Source of the DNA: Planctomonas psychrotolerans
GTDB taxonomy: Bacteria; Actinomycetota; Actinomycetes; Actinomycetales; Microbacteriaceae
Reading direction: 5' to 3'
NCBI RefSeq assembly: GCF_008642235.1
Contig: NZ_SJEV01000001.1
Span: forward strand, 620,001 to 684,000
Length of the DNA stretch: 64,000 bases
The position numbers and the translations under genes were made by a program. The notes under the pieces were generated by a model. The model was not told the DNA's origin, did no database searches, and worked only from the letters and a program-made list of their open reading frames with translations. This document shows positions 33,674 to 45,590 of this stretch, piece by piece. Each line of letters begins with the position of its first letter. The first letter of the stretch is position 1.

Positions 33674-35137
33674 ATGGAACTCCTCTCCACCCGACTCCGC
33701 ACCGCAGCGGACGCGGTCGCCGTTCTCGGTGACTGTGCGGCCGACGTCGCGGTGCTGCAGGACGGGGAGTTGCGGGGTGCGCAGGACCGGGTGACGGTCC
33801 TCCGCCAGTGCGTGGACCGGTACTCGGCCCTGATCGCGGGAGAGATCGCGCACCGGTCCCGGCCGGAGGCGGGGCATGGCGGGATGGCGCAGAGCGCCGG
33901 GTTCGTGTCGCCGGAGGCGATGATCCAGTCGATCGGCAAGGTGTCCCGTCCCGAAGCCGTCAAGCTCGTGCAGTTGGGCACTATCATCGCCGAAACAGAA
34001 GCCGCAGCGACCATCACCGGAGGATTGGTGCAGACCGATGCTGGCGGTGAAGACGTGGATGACGCCGCGACCGAACCTCGGACCCCTTCTGCGTTGGCGC
34101 CGCCGTGGCAGGCGCCACTCGTCGCCGCACTCGCGGACGGGACGCTGTCGTCGGATTGCTTCCACGCGATCCAGCGGGCGCTCGGCGACGTCGGCCCCGG
34201 TGTCTCGGCTGCGGCGCTCACCGCCGCGTGCGAGCAACTCCTCGAGGCCGCGGCGGGGTTGAGTCCGGACCAGTTGTTCCGGAGAGCACGCCACCTCCGC
34301 GACGAGCTCGACAGTGACGGCATCGACCGGCGCGAGAAACAGCGCCGGGACGACCGGACCCTCCGCACCTGGTGGGACAGTGCCGGCATGTACTGCGGAA
34401 AGTTCCGCCTCGCACCCGAAGAAGGCACCATCGTCGCCGGCGCCATCGACCAAATCCTCTCCCCCCGCCGAGGTGGCCCGCGAATGGTCGACCCGGAAGA
34501 AAAGGCCGCCGCCGACGCGCTCCTGAACGATGAACGCACCACCGAGCAGATCGCCGCCGATGCGTTGGTCGACATGATCCACCTCGCCATCGACGCGGAC
34601 CCCGGCACCATCTTCGGCACCCACCGCCCCGCCGTCCGCATCATCATCACCGACGCGCACCTTCACAACCGTGCAGGTCACGGGCGGATCGAAGGACACC
34701 CCGACCCGGTGTCGTTCCGCACGGTGGAACGGCACCTCTGCGACACCGGAGCGGTAGCGGTCGGGTTTGACGATCACGGGCAGTGCGTGAACGTCGGACG
34801 GGCCCGCCGGTTCTTCACCCCAAGACAACGCGTCGGAATGGCCGTTCGCGACGGCGGGTGCCGGTTCCCGTCCTGCGACCGGCCACCATCCTGGGGCGAA
34901 GCCCACCACATCAACCCGTGGAAGAAAGAACACGGCAGAACCGACATCGCCGACGGCGTGCTCCTCTGCCGAAGACACCACCTCCTGGTGCACGACAACC
35001 ACTGGAAGGTCCTCCGGCAGGACGGCGACTACTGGCTCAGACCACCCCGGACAGTAGACCCGACACAGGCACTCATCCCGATGCCCAGCCGAAACCCCGA
35101 CATCCACACCATCCGAACGCAACGACAACGCACATGA
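33674..35137 (+). CDS. DUF222 and HNH endonuclease protein (13E12 repeat family)
   Basis: A 487-aa protein: DUF222 over about residues 30-330, HNH nuclease at about 385-450 with CRFPSCDRPPSWGEAHHINPW, then DGVLLCRRHHLLVHDNHW (zinc Cys and catalytic His). This is the 13E12 family, multi-copy in many actinobacteria and thought to be mobile or selfish, though mobility is not shown here. ATG at 33674 with AGGTGG just upstream; a GTG at 33647 is also possible. It abuts a dense repeat array. A nuclease role is by homology. Confidence 0.9.
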   Translation: MELLSTRLRTAADAVAVLGDCAADVAVLQDGELRGAQDRVTVLRQCVDRYSALIAGEIAHRSRPEAGHGGMAQSAGFVSPEAMIQSIGKVSRPEAVKLVQLGTIIAETEAAATITGGLVQTDAGGEDVDDAATEPRTPSALAPPWQAPLVAALADGTLSSDCFHAIQRALGDVGPGVSAAALTAACEQLLEAAAGLSPDQLFRRARHLRDELDSDGIDRREKQRRDDRTLRTWWDSAGMYCGKFRLAPEEGTIVAGAIDQILSPRRGGPRMVDPEEKAAADALLNDERTTEQIAADALVDMIHLAIDADPGTIFGTHRPAVRIIITDAHLHNRAGHGRIEGHPDPVSFRTVERHLCDTGAVAVGFDDHGQCVNVGRARRFFTPRQRVGMAVRDGGCRFPSCDRPPSWGEAHHINPWKKEHGRTDIADGVLLCRRHHLLVHDNHWKVLRQDGDYWLRPPRTVDPTQALIPMPSRNPDIHTIRTQRQRT

Positions 35138-35223
35138 ATGCGCCCGCTCAGCCGAAAGCAGACGAAGAGCGACGTGGCAGTGCTGTGCCGGTTTCCGTTC
35201 CCGCGGGGGTGAGTACCGGCAGA

Positions 35224-35826
35224 TCAGAGGCGCACGAAGACGATCTGAGTGATGGGCACGATCCGATACGACGAGACCTCACTCTCCCGACGTGGCGTTC
35301 CGCACTCGTGGAGGGCGAGGTCGCAATGATCCCGACCCACGAGATCGAGAGTGCCGTGCAACGTCGCACCCGGCAGGCTCAGCTCCAGCGAGGCACGTCG
35401 CCGACACAGGTCTCGCAGCACGAAAGCCAGACTCAGACGGTCGGTGATGCCCCGACCGGAGGCGATGCTCGCCGGTGGTGTCAGGCTCTGCCTCACCTGC
35501 CGCCGAGTGAGAAGGAGGGACGCGAGCCCGGTCACCGGCAGAATGCACTGGGCCGGACTGCGGGAATCATCGACGACGTCACCGGCCAGCCAATCCCGAC
35601 CGAAGGTACGGGGGCGCACCGAGACGATCGACCCGGTGTGCAGCACAACCCGCACGACACCGTCCTCCACACCGGGAGGGAAACTCGCAATAGCCGCCAT
35701 CCGGTCCCGCAACGTCAAACGACCGAGGCGCAGGCGTTCCTCCTCGGCGAGGAGGTCTCCCTCTTCCATAGAGCGACCCTGTTCGAGCTGGCCCTCGAGG
35801 TCATCGAAGAGGTCATCCCAGCGCAT
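35224..35826 (-). CDS. conserved hypothetical protein
   Basis: A 200-aa soluble protein with an acidic N-terminus (MRWDDLFDDLEGQLEQ) followed by two or three beta-rich blocks containing LHTGSIVSVRPRTFG and LDLVGRDHCDLALHE, which read like small SH3/LSM-like barrels. I do not recognise the family by function, but proteins with this N-terminus sit beside secA/Rv3235-like genes in Microbacteriaceae as far as I recall. It converges on the DUF222/HNH gene. No membrane or signal segment. Confidence 0.72.
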   Translation of the reverse strand: MRWDDLFDDLEGQLEQGRSMEEGDLLAEEERLRLGRLTLRDRMAAIASFPPGVEDGVVRVVLHTGSIVSVRPRTFGRDWLAGDVVDDSRSPAQCILPVTGLASLLLTRRQVRQSLTPPASIASGRGITDRLSLAFVLRDLCRRRASLELSLPGATLHGTLDLVGRDHCDLALHECGTPRRESEVSSYRIVPITQIVFVRL

Positions 35827-35864
35827 GCACGAACGGTAACGGCAGGGCGGGCGTCCCGTCGCCG

Positions 35865-35873
35865 TTATCCACA
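35865..35873 (+). promoter_or_regulatory. DnaA-box-like site
   Basis: TTATCCACA in the 148-bp gap between the divergent hypothetical gene and the Rv3235-like gene. Confidence 0.45.
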
Positions 35874-35974
35874 GAGGAAATATTGGGGCTGTACAGGCAC
35901 GCGACCGAGTGCCAATGTGAGTGCCCTGACGCCCTCGTTCGGGGGCATGAGACGACCGAGGGGGTCGGATTCCG

Positions 35975-36436
35975 ATGACGCAACCTCTGCCCCGCGACGA
36001 GGGATCCGAGCCGCAACCCGGAGTACGAACTCCCGCGGTGTCCGGTGGATTCTCCGCGGACGACTACTTCGGACACCAACCCGCATCGACAGCGGAGTTG
36101 CCGGGACCGGAACCGCTTCTCGAGAATCTCACCCGCTGCGTGATCGAGGTGCTCGCCGGGGCACGCGAACTGGACCAGATATCGCGCTGGGTGAGCGACG
36201 ACGTGTATCGCCACCTCCTCAAGCGCGTCGTCCTTTCGGCCCGGGCGCGACAGGTGAAGGGCCTGCGCGCGACTCGGCCCGCCTTCACCCTCGGTCGCAC
36301 GCGCATGTGCCGACCGCGCGACGGTGTGGTGGAAGCAGTGGTGCTGGTGCACAGCAGAGCGCGGTCGCGAGCCGTTGCCATCCGTCTCGAGGGGCTCGAT
36401 CGACGCTGGCGAGCGACCGCTATCCACGTGCTGTAG
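35975..36436 (+). CDS. Rv3235 family protein
   Basis: A 153-aa protein whose second half (LENLTRCVIEVLAGARELDQISRWVSDDVYRHLLKRVV, then VEAVVLVHSRARSRAVAIRLEGLDRRWRATAIHVL) is the Rv3235 family domain, named after the M. tuberculosis gene close to secA1. The first 45 residues are disordered. It converges on secA. Function unknown; no signal peptide or membrane helix. Confidence 0.88.
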   Translation: MTQPLPRDEGSEPQPGVRTPAVSGGFSADDYFGHQPASTAELPGPEPLLENLTRCVIEVLAGARELDQISRWVSDDVYRHLLKRVVLSARARQVKGLRATRPAFTLGRTRMCRPRDGVVEAVVLVHSRARSRAVAIRLEGLDRRWRATAIHVL

Positions 36437-36533
36437 TACCGGGATGGAGTGCACCGGTGCACTGCGGGGTGCACGCTGACGGGAAGGACCGACACCCCGG
36501 CACCGGCGGCACGGCACCGGCGGCACCAGCGGC

Positions 36534-36612
36534 AATCGCGGTACCGACAGCAATCGCGGTACCGACAGCAATCGCGGTACCGACAGCAATCGCGGTACCG
36601 ACAGCAATCGCG
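36534..36612. repeat. 4.4 copies of an 18-bp tandem repeat
   Basis: Unit AATCGCGGTACCGACAGC, four exact copies plus a partial one, between the Rv3235-like gene and the secA terminator. The exactness points to recent slippage or expansion. Each unit holds a KpnI-like palindrome GGTACC. Confidence 0.93.
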
Positions 36613-36638
36613 GCGGTCCTCCGAGGAGGGACCGCCGC
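36610..36638. terminator. bidirectional hairpin between Rv3235-like gene and secA
   Basis: Perfect 10-bp stem GCGGCGGTCC / GGACCGCCGC with a 9-nt loop, 32 bp downstream of the secA stop. It can serve both convergent genes. Confidence 0.65.
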
Positions 36639-36669
36639 GACTACTACCAGATGGCGCTAATCGATGGCG

Positions 36670-39528
<2,859 letters not shown>

Positions 39529-39690
39529 CGATGATCTCCAATGCCAGTTGGGGCGCCCGCGGCACCCGCATTTCCGGTGCCGTTGGGGCACGGTGCGAAG
39601 CCGACCACTCGGCCGACAAGCGTAACCATGCTAGCGGGTGTGACCTTGCCGTTACCTTTGCGCGGCCCTCCCCCGAGTGGGGGCATGCGC

Positions 39691-39726
39691 GACGAAAGGG
39701 GGCCGCCGGAGCGACCCCCTTTCGTC
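39691..39726 (-). terminator. terminator of hpf
   Basis: Perfect 12-bp stem GACGAAAGGGGG / CCCCCTTTCGTC with a 12-nt loop, about 95 bp past the hpf stop. No other feature is seen in the 291-bp gap between hpf and secA. Confidence 0.7.
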
Positions 39727-39819
39727 AAACGCTGCTGCTTCCGCGTTGCCGTCCGACGCCCGGTCGGAATCCGTCGGCGTGCGCCGGTGGCGCGGCGGGG
39801 GCAGCGAGCGGCGACCCCG

Positions 39820-40482
39820 TTAGCGGGCGGCGGCTCCGACGGTGTCGTCGAGGCCGATCACGCCGTAGTCCCAGCCCTGTCGGCGGTACACGACGCTCGG
39901 ACGATCGGTCTCTGCGTCGATGAAGAGGAAGAACGCGTGCCCGACGAGCTCCATGTGGTCGACGGCTTCCGAGGTGGTCATCGACTGCGACGGGAACACC
40001 TTGGTGCGCACGACCACGGGAGAGTAGCTCTCCTCCTCGTCCGTCTGCTGCTCGGAGGGGGCGACGCTCGCCCCGTTGACCCGCTCGATGAGTTCCGCGT
40101 CGGCGGGGTTCAGGTCGATGCCGCGGAAGCCATCGGTGGCGGCTTCCTGCAGCGACTGCGGGCGGTGCTGCCCACGGTGGATCTTCTTGCGGTCCTTGGC
40201 CCGGCGCACGCGCTCGAGCATGCGGCCGATGGCGAGATCGAAAGCCGCGAACTTGTCGGACGCGCTCGATTCGGCTCGGACGACGGGCCCGGGGCCCACC
40301 AGGGTGAGTTCGACGCGGTCGTCGCCGCTCGTGCCGCCCGACTTCTCGTTGTGCCGGGAGACCCGGATCTCGAGGGAAATGGCCTTGTCGGCCAACTGGG
40401 CGATCTTCTCGGCCTTCTCCGTTGCATAGACGCGGAATCGATCGGTGATCTCCGCGTTGCGTCCGGTGATGTTGATTTCCAT
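39820..40482 (-). CDS. hpf: long-form ribosome hibernation promoting factor
   Basis: A 220-aa protein: N-terminal S30AE/HPF domain (about 1-110, beginning MEINITGRNAEITDRFRVYATEKAEKI) and C-terminal dimerisation domain (about 158-215, RTKVFPSQSMTTSEAVDHMELVGHAFFLF). Such long HPFs join ribosomes into inactive 100S dimers in stationary phase. GAGAGGT precedes the ATG. Located between comF and secA as in mycobacteria. Confidence 0.95.
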   Translation of the reverse strand: MEINITGRNAEITDRFRVYATEKAEKIAQLADKAISLEIRVSRHNEKSGGTSGDDRVELTLVGPGPVVRAESSASDKFAAFDLAIGRMLERVRRAKDRKKIHRGQHRPQSLQEAATDGFRGIDLNPADAELIERVNGASVAPSEQQTDEEESYSPVVVRTKVFPSQSMTTSEAVDHMELVGHAFFLFIDAETDRPSVVYRRQGWDYGVIGLDDTVGAAAR

Positions 40483-40616
40483 ATCGACCTCTCAGTTCGA
40501 AGGCGGATCGCCCAGAAGATCTCGAGAGGGCGATCGTCGACGCCTTTCGTCCCACCGTAACCCCGCGCCTCGCCTGTGTCACTGTCGACATTGACCGGGG
40601 CGTGTCGTGGTCGATG

Positions 40617-41351
40617 TCACGGCCGGCGGCGCGGTGTGAACGCCAGAGTGGCGGCGGAAACGACCTCTCCGCCGGCCTCGCGCACCGCCCGATGCGCCTC
40701 GCGGAGCGTCGCGCCGGTGGTGAGCACGTCGTCCACGAGCAGGAACCGACGACCGGTCAAATCGCGTCGCGACCGCATGACGCCGCGGAGGTTCGCCGCG
40801 CGGGCACCGGCGCCGAGGCCCGCCTGATCGCGCGGTTGACGCACCAAGCGCAGCGGCCGCGCCGCAGGCGGTGCACCGGGTATGCGCGCGAGGAGGAGCC
40901 GGACGGGATCGTAACCACGGGCCCGTGCCGACGCCCGGGACACCGGCATCGACAACAGTTCGACACGGCCGTCCGGGGCGGGCAGGCCCGCGCACGCCGA
41001 CGCGAGGGAATCGGCGAGCGCGGGTGCGAGGGCCGGTGCGACATCGGTGCGGTTGCGTTCCTTGAGGGCGACCAGCAGGTCCCGCACCACGCCGGCGTAG
41101 TCGAGCGATGACCACACCGTCAGCGCATCACCATCGCGGTCGCCGTCGCCGTCGCCATCGCGGTCGTCATCGCGGTCGCCATCGCGGTCGGGGTCGCCGT
41201 CGGGTGCGATGCGGTGAAGCCGCGGCACACCGCGAAGGGTCGCGGCGCATCCGGCGCACACGGCGCGGTCCGGCTCGCCGCAGGCGGCGCACTCGGTGGG
41301 GAGCAGCACCGCCAGGGCGAGCGACCAGGCCTCGGTCAGGGCGGGGAACAT
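40617..41351 (-). CDS. comF: ComF family phosphoribosyltransferase-like protein
   Basis: A 244-aa protein. N-terminal zinc knuckle CAACGEPDRAVCAGC (near residues 21-35), then a type I PRTase domain with the PRPP loop FLLVDDVLTTGATLREA near the C-terminus and SMPVSRASARARGYDP before it. ComF helps single-stranded DNA uptake or has an uncharacterised enzymatic role. Odd: between zinc knuckle and PRT domain lies a 23-residue Asp/Gly/Arg insertion encoded by 6-bp repeats at 41131-41206. ATG at 41351 (MFPALTEAW) chosen because the zinc knuckle follows at the normal distance. Confidence 0.9.
   Translation of the reverse strand: MFPALTEAWSLALAVLLPTECAACGEPDRAVCAGCAATLRGVPRLHRIAPDGDPDRDGDRDDDRDGDGDGDRDGDALTVWSSLDYAGVVRDLLVALKERNRTDVAPALAPALADSLASACAGLPAPDGRVELLSMPVSRASARARGYDPVRLLLARIPGAPPAARPLRLVRQPRDQAGLGAGARAANLRGVMRSRRDLTGRRFLLVDDVLTTGATLREAHRAVREAGGEVVSAATLAFTPRRRP
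41131..41206. repeat. 6-bp periodic repeat inside comF
   Basis: About twelve hexamers of the kinds ATCGCG, GTCGCC and ATCGCC. Read on the coding strand they give (D-x)n runs such as DRDGDGDGDRDGD in ComF, including a DxDxDG pattern. Confidence 0.85.
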
Positions 41352-41521
41352 GCGGCCATCGTCCCCGTCGACGCGCCTTCTGGGGCACGCGACGGCGAAA
41401 ACGGGTGGTGACCGGACGCGCCCGCCGTCTGGGGAGGACTCGGATCCCGTCACCGCGAGTCCTAGCGAGTACCCGCCGGCCAGGGCAGCGCCCGGCGGCC
41501 AGGGCAGCGCCCGGCGGCCGG

Positions 41522-43228
41522 TCAGCGCTGGGTCGCCAGGACCGAGACGTTGATACCGGTGCGCTGCCAGCCGCTCCCCCGCGGCACCTGCACCTCTCCG
41601 GTCGCGGTGAGTACGCGAAGGTTCGACCGCCCGTTGCCGCCGACGATCCGCACGCCACCGGCAACGGCGCCGAGCTCCTCGCTCTGGCCACCGACACGCT
41701 GTAGCACGACCACCGCATCCCCGCCCCCGACGGGCCGCGTGAGCGACGCGACGGTGATGTCGTCGACCCAGGTGGCGTCGACGGGCTCACCGGGTACGAC
41801 CGCGAGCTCGAGCACGGGCGACGTGAGCCGCACCGGGGTGCCAGCGTCGTCGCGCACGATGGACGCGGCGATCATGCGCGGACCCTGGCCGGAATCCAGC
41901 AGCACCAGGAGCCGGGCGCCGTCTCGCGACACGTCCATGGACACGACCGTTCCGCCCTCGCCCCACGTGGCTGCGACCGGGCTGGACTCCCCGCCCGGGC
42001 TGAAGACATAGATCTCCGATGATGACTCGCGCGGGATCGACCACACGTAGTTGGCGGTGTCGATCGACGGTGGTACGAGTCCGACGCGGGCGTCGAGCAG
42101 TACCGGCTCCTCGGCGTCGCGAACCGCCCACACCCCCGCGGGGTTGAGCACGGCGGCGAGCGACTCGTTGCTGCTCAGGGTGATCGCGGTCGGCGCGAGA
42201 TCGGCGACGTGCTGACCCAGCCCGGGAAGCGGTTCGACCGCTCCATTGCTCGCGAACCCGAACACGCCGTCCGCCACCACGAGGGGCGAACCGTTCACCT
42301 GAGGATCGACGACCGGCCCGGCGCTGCCGAGGTCCTCGATCGTGGTCGGCGTGCGGTCGATACTCACGCTCACGCTCTGGATGCTCGGCACACTGGCCAG
42401 CGACGACGACAGCTGCAGTTTCATCCGCTGCATGCTGATCCGCTCTGCCCGCGCCTCACTCGACAGATCGACGAGCGCGCGACCGGATTCCACCTCGACG
42501 AGCGAAACCTCGGTGCCCTCGGGGAAGGCCGTCACCACGGCGGGCGGCTGCATCCACTCGCTCGGCCCGGCGAGGAGTTCGCGCACGAGCCGCGTGCTCG
42601 TGGTCGCGATGCTCGGGAACCACCGCAGATCCGGCACGAGGTGGGAGTAGCCCGGTGTGAAGAAGTACAGCGGGTAGGGCTCGAAGATGTCGTTGAAGTA
42701 CTGCTCGGTGAGCACAATGCCGTCCCCGGTGTCCGCAATGCGCCACTGGCCGTCGTTCTCCACCAGGGTGAAGCCGACGCGGGTGGGGGTGGGCTCCTGC
42801 AGCGGGGTGTAAAGACCCGTCTCGTCCACGGTCGCGATCGCGGTGAACGCCAGTTCGTAGGAGTTCTCGCCCACCACGACCACGGATTGCTGTCCCGCCC
42901 GGATGAGTGCCCGCTCGTTCGGGTCCCAGTCCTCGGCGAGGCCCGGGACGAGGAACTTCCGGGCCACCTCGTAGGAGTTCTGCGGACCGATCGCCGCCTG
43001 CACGAAGCCGCGGATGATGTCCTCGGGCGTGGCGTCCGGACCCGGACCGCTCGGCTGGAACACGAGCTCGGGTTCCACGTCGTCGGCGGGCTCCCGTCCC
43101 ACGGTCACGCTGCCCGACGTGGGGATGGCCACGCAGCCCGAGACGGCCAGCAGCACGAGCGCGGCCATGCCCGCGGCTCTGGCGCGAGCCTTCGCGCGGG
43201 CGCGGCGGATTCGGTCAGTCGTCGGCAC
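41522..43228 (-). CDS. lpqB: lipoprotein LpqB, MtrAB accessory protein
   Basis: A 568-aa lipoprotein with basic N-terminus, hydrophobic core and lipobox (LLAVSGC, Cys near residue 32). A GerMN domain (about 170-300) is followed by a WD/propeller-like C-terminal domain (about 330-560). LpqB interacts with the sensor MtrB and tunes its signalling. The GTG at 43228 has GGAGGTG upstream and overlaps the mtrB stop by 14 bp, so mtrA-mtrB-lpqB is one operon. Confidence 0.95.
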   Translation of the reverse strand: MPTTDRIRRARAKARARAAGMAALVLLAVSGCVAIPTSGSVTVGREPADDVEPELVFQPSGPGPDATPEDIIRGFVQAAIGPQNSYEVARKFLVPGLAEDWDPNERALIRAGQQSVVVVGENSYELAFTAIATVDETGLYTPLQEPTPTRVGFTLVENDGQWRIADTGDGIVLTEQYFNDIFEPYPLYFFTPGYSHLVPDLRWFPSIATTSTRLVRELLAGPSEWMQPPAVVTAFPEGTEVSLVEVESGRALVDLSSEARAERISMQRMKLQLSSSLASVPSIQSVSVSIDRTPTTIEDLGSAGPVVDPQVNGSPLVVADGVFGFASNGAVEPLPGLGQHVADLAPTAITLSSNESLAAVLNPAGVWAVRDAEEPVLLDARVGLVPPSIDTANYVWSIPRESSSEIYVFSPGGESSPVAATWGEGGTVVSMDVSRDGARLLVLLDSGQGPRMIAASIVRDDAGTPVRLTSPVLELAVVPGEPVDATWVDDITVASLTRPVGGGDAVVVLQRVGGQSEELGAVAGGVRIVGGNGRSNLRVLTATGEVQVPRGSGWQRTGINVSVLATQR

Positions 43229-44885
43229 GGGGCACCTCCGATGCGGGGTCGAGCGGGATCCCGGCGTCCACGGACAGCGGCTCCTCCGCATCCTCCGGGG
43301 TCAGCGGCAGAGGGGACACGGTCAGCGGTCGCCCGTGCACCCTCGGCAGTGTAAGTCGGAAGCATGATCCCTGGCCGGGACGCGACCATGCTTCCAGCCA
43401 GCCCCCGTGCAGGATGGCGTCCTCGCTCGCGATGGCGAGGCCGAGGCCGGTTCCGCCGGTCGTGCGCTGCCGAGAGGAGTCGGCCCGCCAGAACCTGTCG
43501 AACACCCGGTCCACCTGGTCCTGGGTCATCCCCACCCCGTAATCGCGCACGGAAAGCGCGACGGCGGTCTCGTTGCTGTCGACGGTCACGATGATGGGTC
43601 GACCCTCGCCGTGGTCGATGGCATTGCCCAGCAGATTGATGATGATGCGACGGATGCGGCGCCCGTCGATCTCGGCGTCGAAGTACCCCCCGGGCGCCAC
43701 GATGCGCAGCTCGGAGCCCTTCTGAGCAGCGAGCGTCGCCAACTCGTCCACCGCGTCCTCGGCCAGCCGCACGAGGTTCGTCGGCTCGGTCACGATCTGC
43801 ACGGCACCCGCGTCGAACCGGCTGATCTCGAGCAGGTCGGCCAGCAGGATCTCGAAGCGCTCCGTCTGGGTGTGCAGAAGCTCGGCGCTGCGAGCCGTCG
43901 ACGGCTCGAACGAGTGGCGCTGGTCGTAGAGCATCCCGCTCGCGAGCCGGATGGTGGTGAGAGGCGTCCGCAGCTCGTGCGACACGTCGGAGACGAAGCG
44001 CTGCTGCAACCGCGACAGGTCGGCGAGCTGGGTGATCTGCTTCTGCATGCTGTCGGCCATGCCGTTGAAGGAGCGGGCGAGGGTCGTGATCACGTCTTCA
44101 CCGTGCTCGGGGATGCGTTCCTCCAGTTGACCGGCGGCGAGCTTTTGGCTCGTCTCGGCCGCGATGCGGATCGGCGCCACCACCAGGCGCACCACGAGCC
44201 AGGTGATCACCACGATGAGCGCGAGCAACGCGATGCCGCCCACCGCGATGGTGCCCTGCACGAAGCTCAGGGTCTGCTGCACGTCGCGGAGGTTGTAGAT
44301 GAGGTACAGCTCGTAGTTGCCGGCGGTGGGCACGCTCACGGTCGATCCGACCACCACGCCCGGGTCGGACCCGCCCTCCTCCCGCTGCAGCGACACGGAC
44401 TGATAGTGCAACCGCTCGCTCTCATCGCGCACCTGTTCGCGCAACTGGGGGCTGATCACGTCACCGACGAAGTCCCGGCTCGTGGTGTTCTGCAGCAGGC
44501 CGCTGCCGCCCGGATAGCCGAGCAGCGCGAAGTCCGCCTGGCCGGTGGTGATCTGGCTGATGCCGCTGAGGGCCTGTCCGCGCACCTGGTTGAGGATCGC
44601 CTCGTCGGAGGACGCGGCCGAGTCGAACTGGGTCTGCGCCTGCGCGGTGGCTCGCTCGGAGAGGGCGAGCACCGTGTCGAGTCGGGACTGGAACAGGTCG
44701 TTCGCGATGCTGGACGACATGTAGCCCCCGGTGAGGAGGATGGTGAAGCTGGAGAGGGTTACCGTGAGCACGACGGTGCGGAATTGCAGCGACACCCGCC
44801 AGAGCCGCAGAACACGCCTCGGCCAGCTTCGCCAGTCGACCAGCCCGGTCGACTCGAGCTGGGATTGCCACCGTTGCGGGGTCAC
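43215..44885 (-). CDS. mtrB: sensor histidine kinase MtrB
   Basis: A 556-aa membrane kinase: two membrane helices (about residues 37-60 and 207-230) around an extracytoplasmic sensor, HAMP (about 232-285), HisKA with the phospho-His in FVSDVSHELRTPLTTIRLA (near 302), HATPase_c with INLLGNAIDHGEG, DYGVGM and GGTGLGLAIASE. MtrB controls cell-wall and division genes via MtrA in actinobacteria. GTG start, 24 bp after the mtrA stop. Confidence 0.96.
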   Translation of the reverse strand: MTPQRWQSQLESTGLVDWRSWPRRVLRLWRVSLQFRTVVLTVTLSSFTILLTGGYMSSSIANDLFQSRLDTVLALSERATAQAQTQFDSAASSDEAILNQVRGQALSGISQITTGQADFALLGYPGGSGLLQNTTSRDFVGDVISPQLREQVRDESERLHYQSVSLQREEGGSDPGVVVGSTVSVPTAGNYELYLIYNLRDVQQTLSFVQGTIAVGGIALLALIVVITWLVVRLVVAPIRIAAETSQKLAAGQLEERIPEHGEDVITTLARSFNGMADSMQKQITQLADLSRLQQRFVSDVSHELRTPLTTIRLASGMLYDQRHSFEPSTARSAELLHTQTERFEILLADLLEISRFDAGAVQIVTEPTNLVRLAEDAVDELATLAAQKGSELRIVAPGGYFDAEIDGRRIRRIIINLLGNAIDHGEGRPIIVTVDSNETAVALSVRDYGVGMTQDQVDRVFDRFWRADSSRQRTTGGTGLGLAIASEDAILHGGWLEAWSRPGQGSCFRLTLPRVHGRPLTVSPLPLTPEDAEEPLSVDAGIPLDPASEVPRADD

Positions 44886-44909
44886 CGCCAGGGCTCGTTC
44901 ATGCCATGC

Positions 44910-45590
44910 CTACGCGGCCGCTCCCGCTCGATATCCCACGCCACGCACGGTCATCACGATCTTCGGGTTGTCGGGGTCGTGCTCGACCTTGGCGCGGAGC
45001 CGTTGCACGTGCACATTCACGAGTCGGGTGTCTGCCTTGTAGTGGTAGCCCCACACCTGTTCGAGCAGCATCTCGCGGGTGAACACCTGCTGCGGCTTCG
45101 AGGCGAGCGCCAGCAGCAGGTCGAATTCGAGCGGGGTGAGGTTGATCTTGTCGGTGCCGCGGCGCACCTCGTGCCCGGAGACGTCCATCTCTAGGTCGCC
45201 CACCTGCAGCACGTCCGAGCTGCCGGCCGGTGTCGGACGGAGCCGGGTGCGGATGCGGGCGACGAGTTCCTTGGGGTTGAAGGGTTTGACGATGTAGTCG
45301 TCGGCACCGGACTCGAGACCCTTCACCACGTCCGCCGTGTCGGACTTGGCCGTGAGCATGATGATGGGCGTGCCGGACTCCGCCCGGATCTGGCTGCACA
45401 CCTGGATGCCGTCGAGCCCGGGCAGCATGAGGTCGAGAAGCACCAGATCGGGCTTCGTGGCACGGAAGACGTCCCTCGCCTCGGACCCATCGGCGCAGAA
45501 GCTGGGGTCGAAACCCTCGGTGCGGAGCACGATACCGATCATCTCGGCGAGCGCGGTGTCGTCGTCCACTACCAGAATGCGAGTCGTCAT
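44910..45590 (-). CDS. mtrA: response regulator MtrA
   Basis: A 226-aa OmpR/PhoB-type regulator. Receiver domain with the acidic pair DDD (9-11), phospho-acceptor Asp53 in LLDLMLPGLDG and Lys102 in VKPFN; winged-helix domain ending VRGVGYRAGAAA. TPLEFDLLLALASKPQQVFTREMLLEQVWGY is the MtrA-type DNA-binding core. Start at 45590; the frame continues upstream without a better start. First gene of mtrA-mtrB-lpqB, diverging from the GPDPase-like membrane gene. Confidence 0.97.
   Translation of the reverse strand: MTTRILVVDDDTALAEMIGIVLRTEGFDPSFCADGSEARDVFRATKPDLVLLDLMLPGLDGIQVCSQIRAESGTPIIMLTAKSDTADVVKGLESGADDYIVKPFNPKELVARIRTRLRPTPAGSSDVLQVGDLEMDVSGHEVRRGTDKINLTPLEFDLLLALASKPQQVFTREMLLEQVWGYHYKADTRLVNVHVQRLRAKVEHDPDNPKIVMTVRGVGYRAGAAA

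Noticed and set aside
32749-35873. Replication origin because of the DnaA-box-like sites
   Set aside because: Only three dispersed boxes and no dnaA, dnaN, gyrase or parAB genes; a real oriC would hold a dense cluster.
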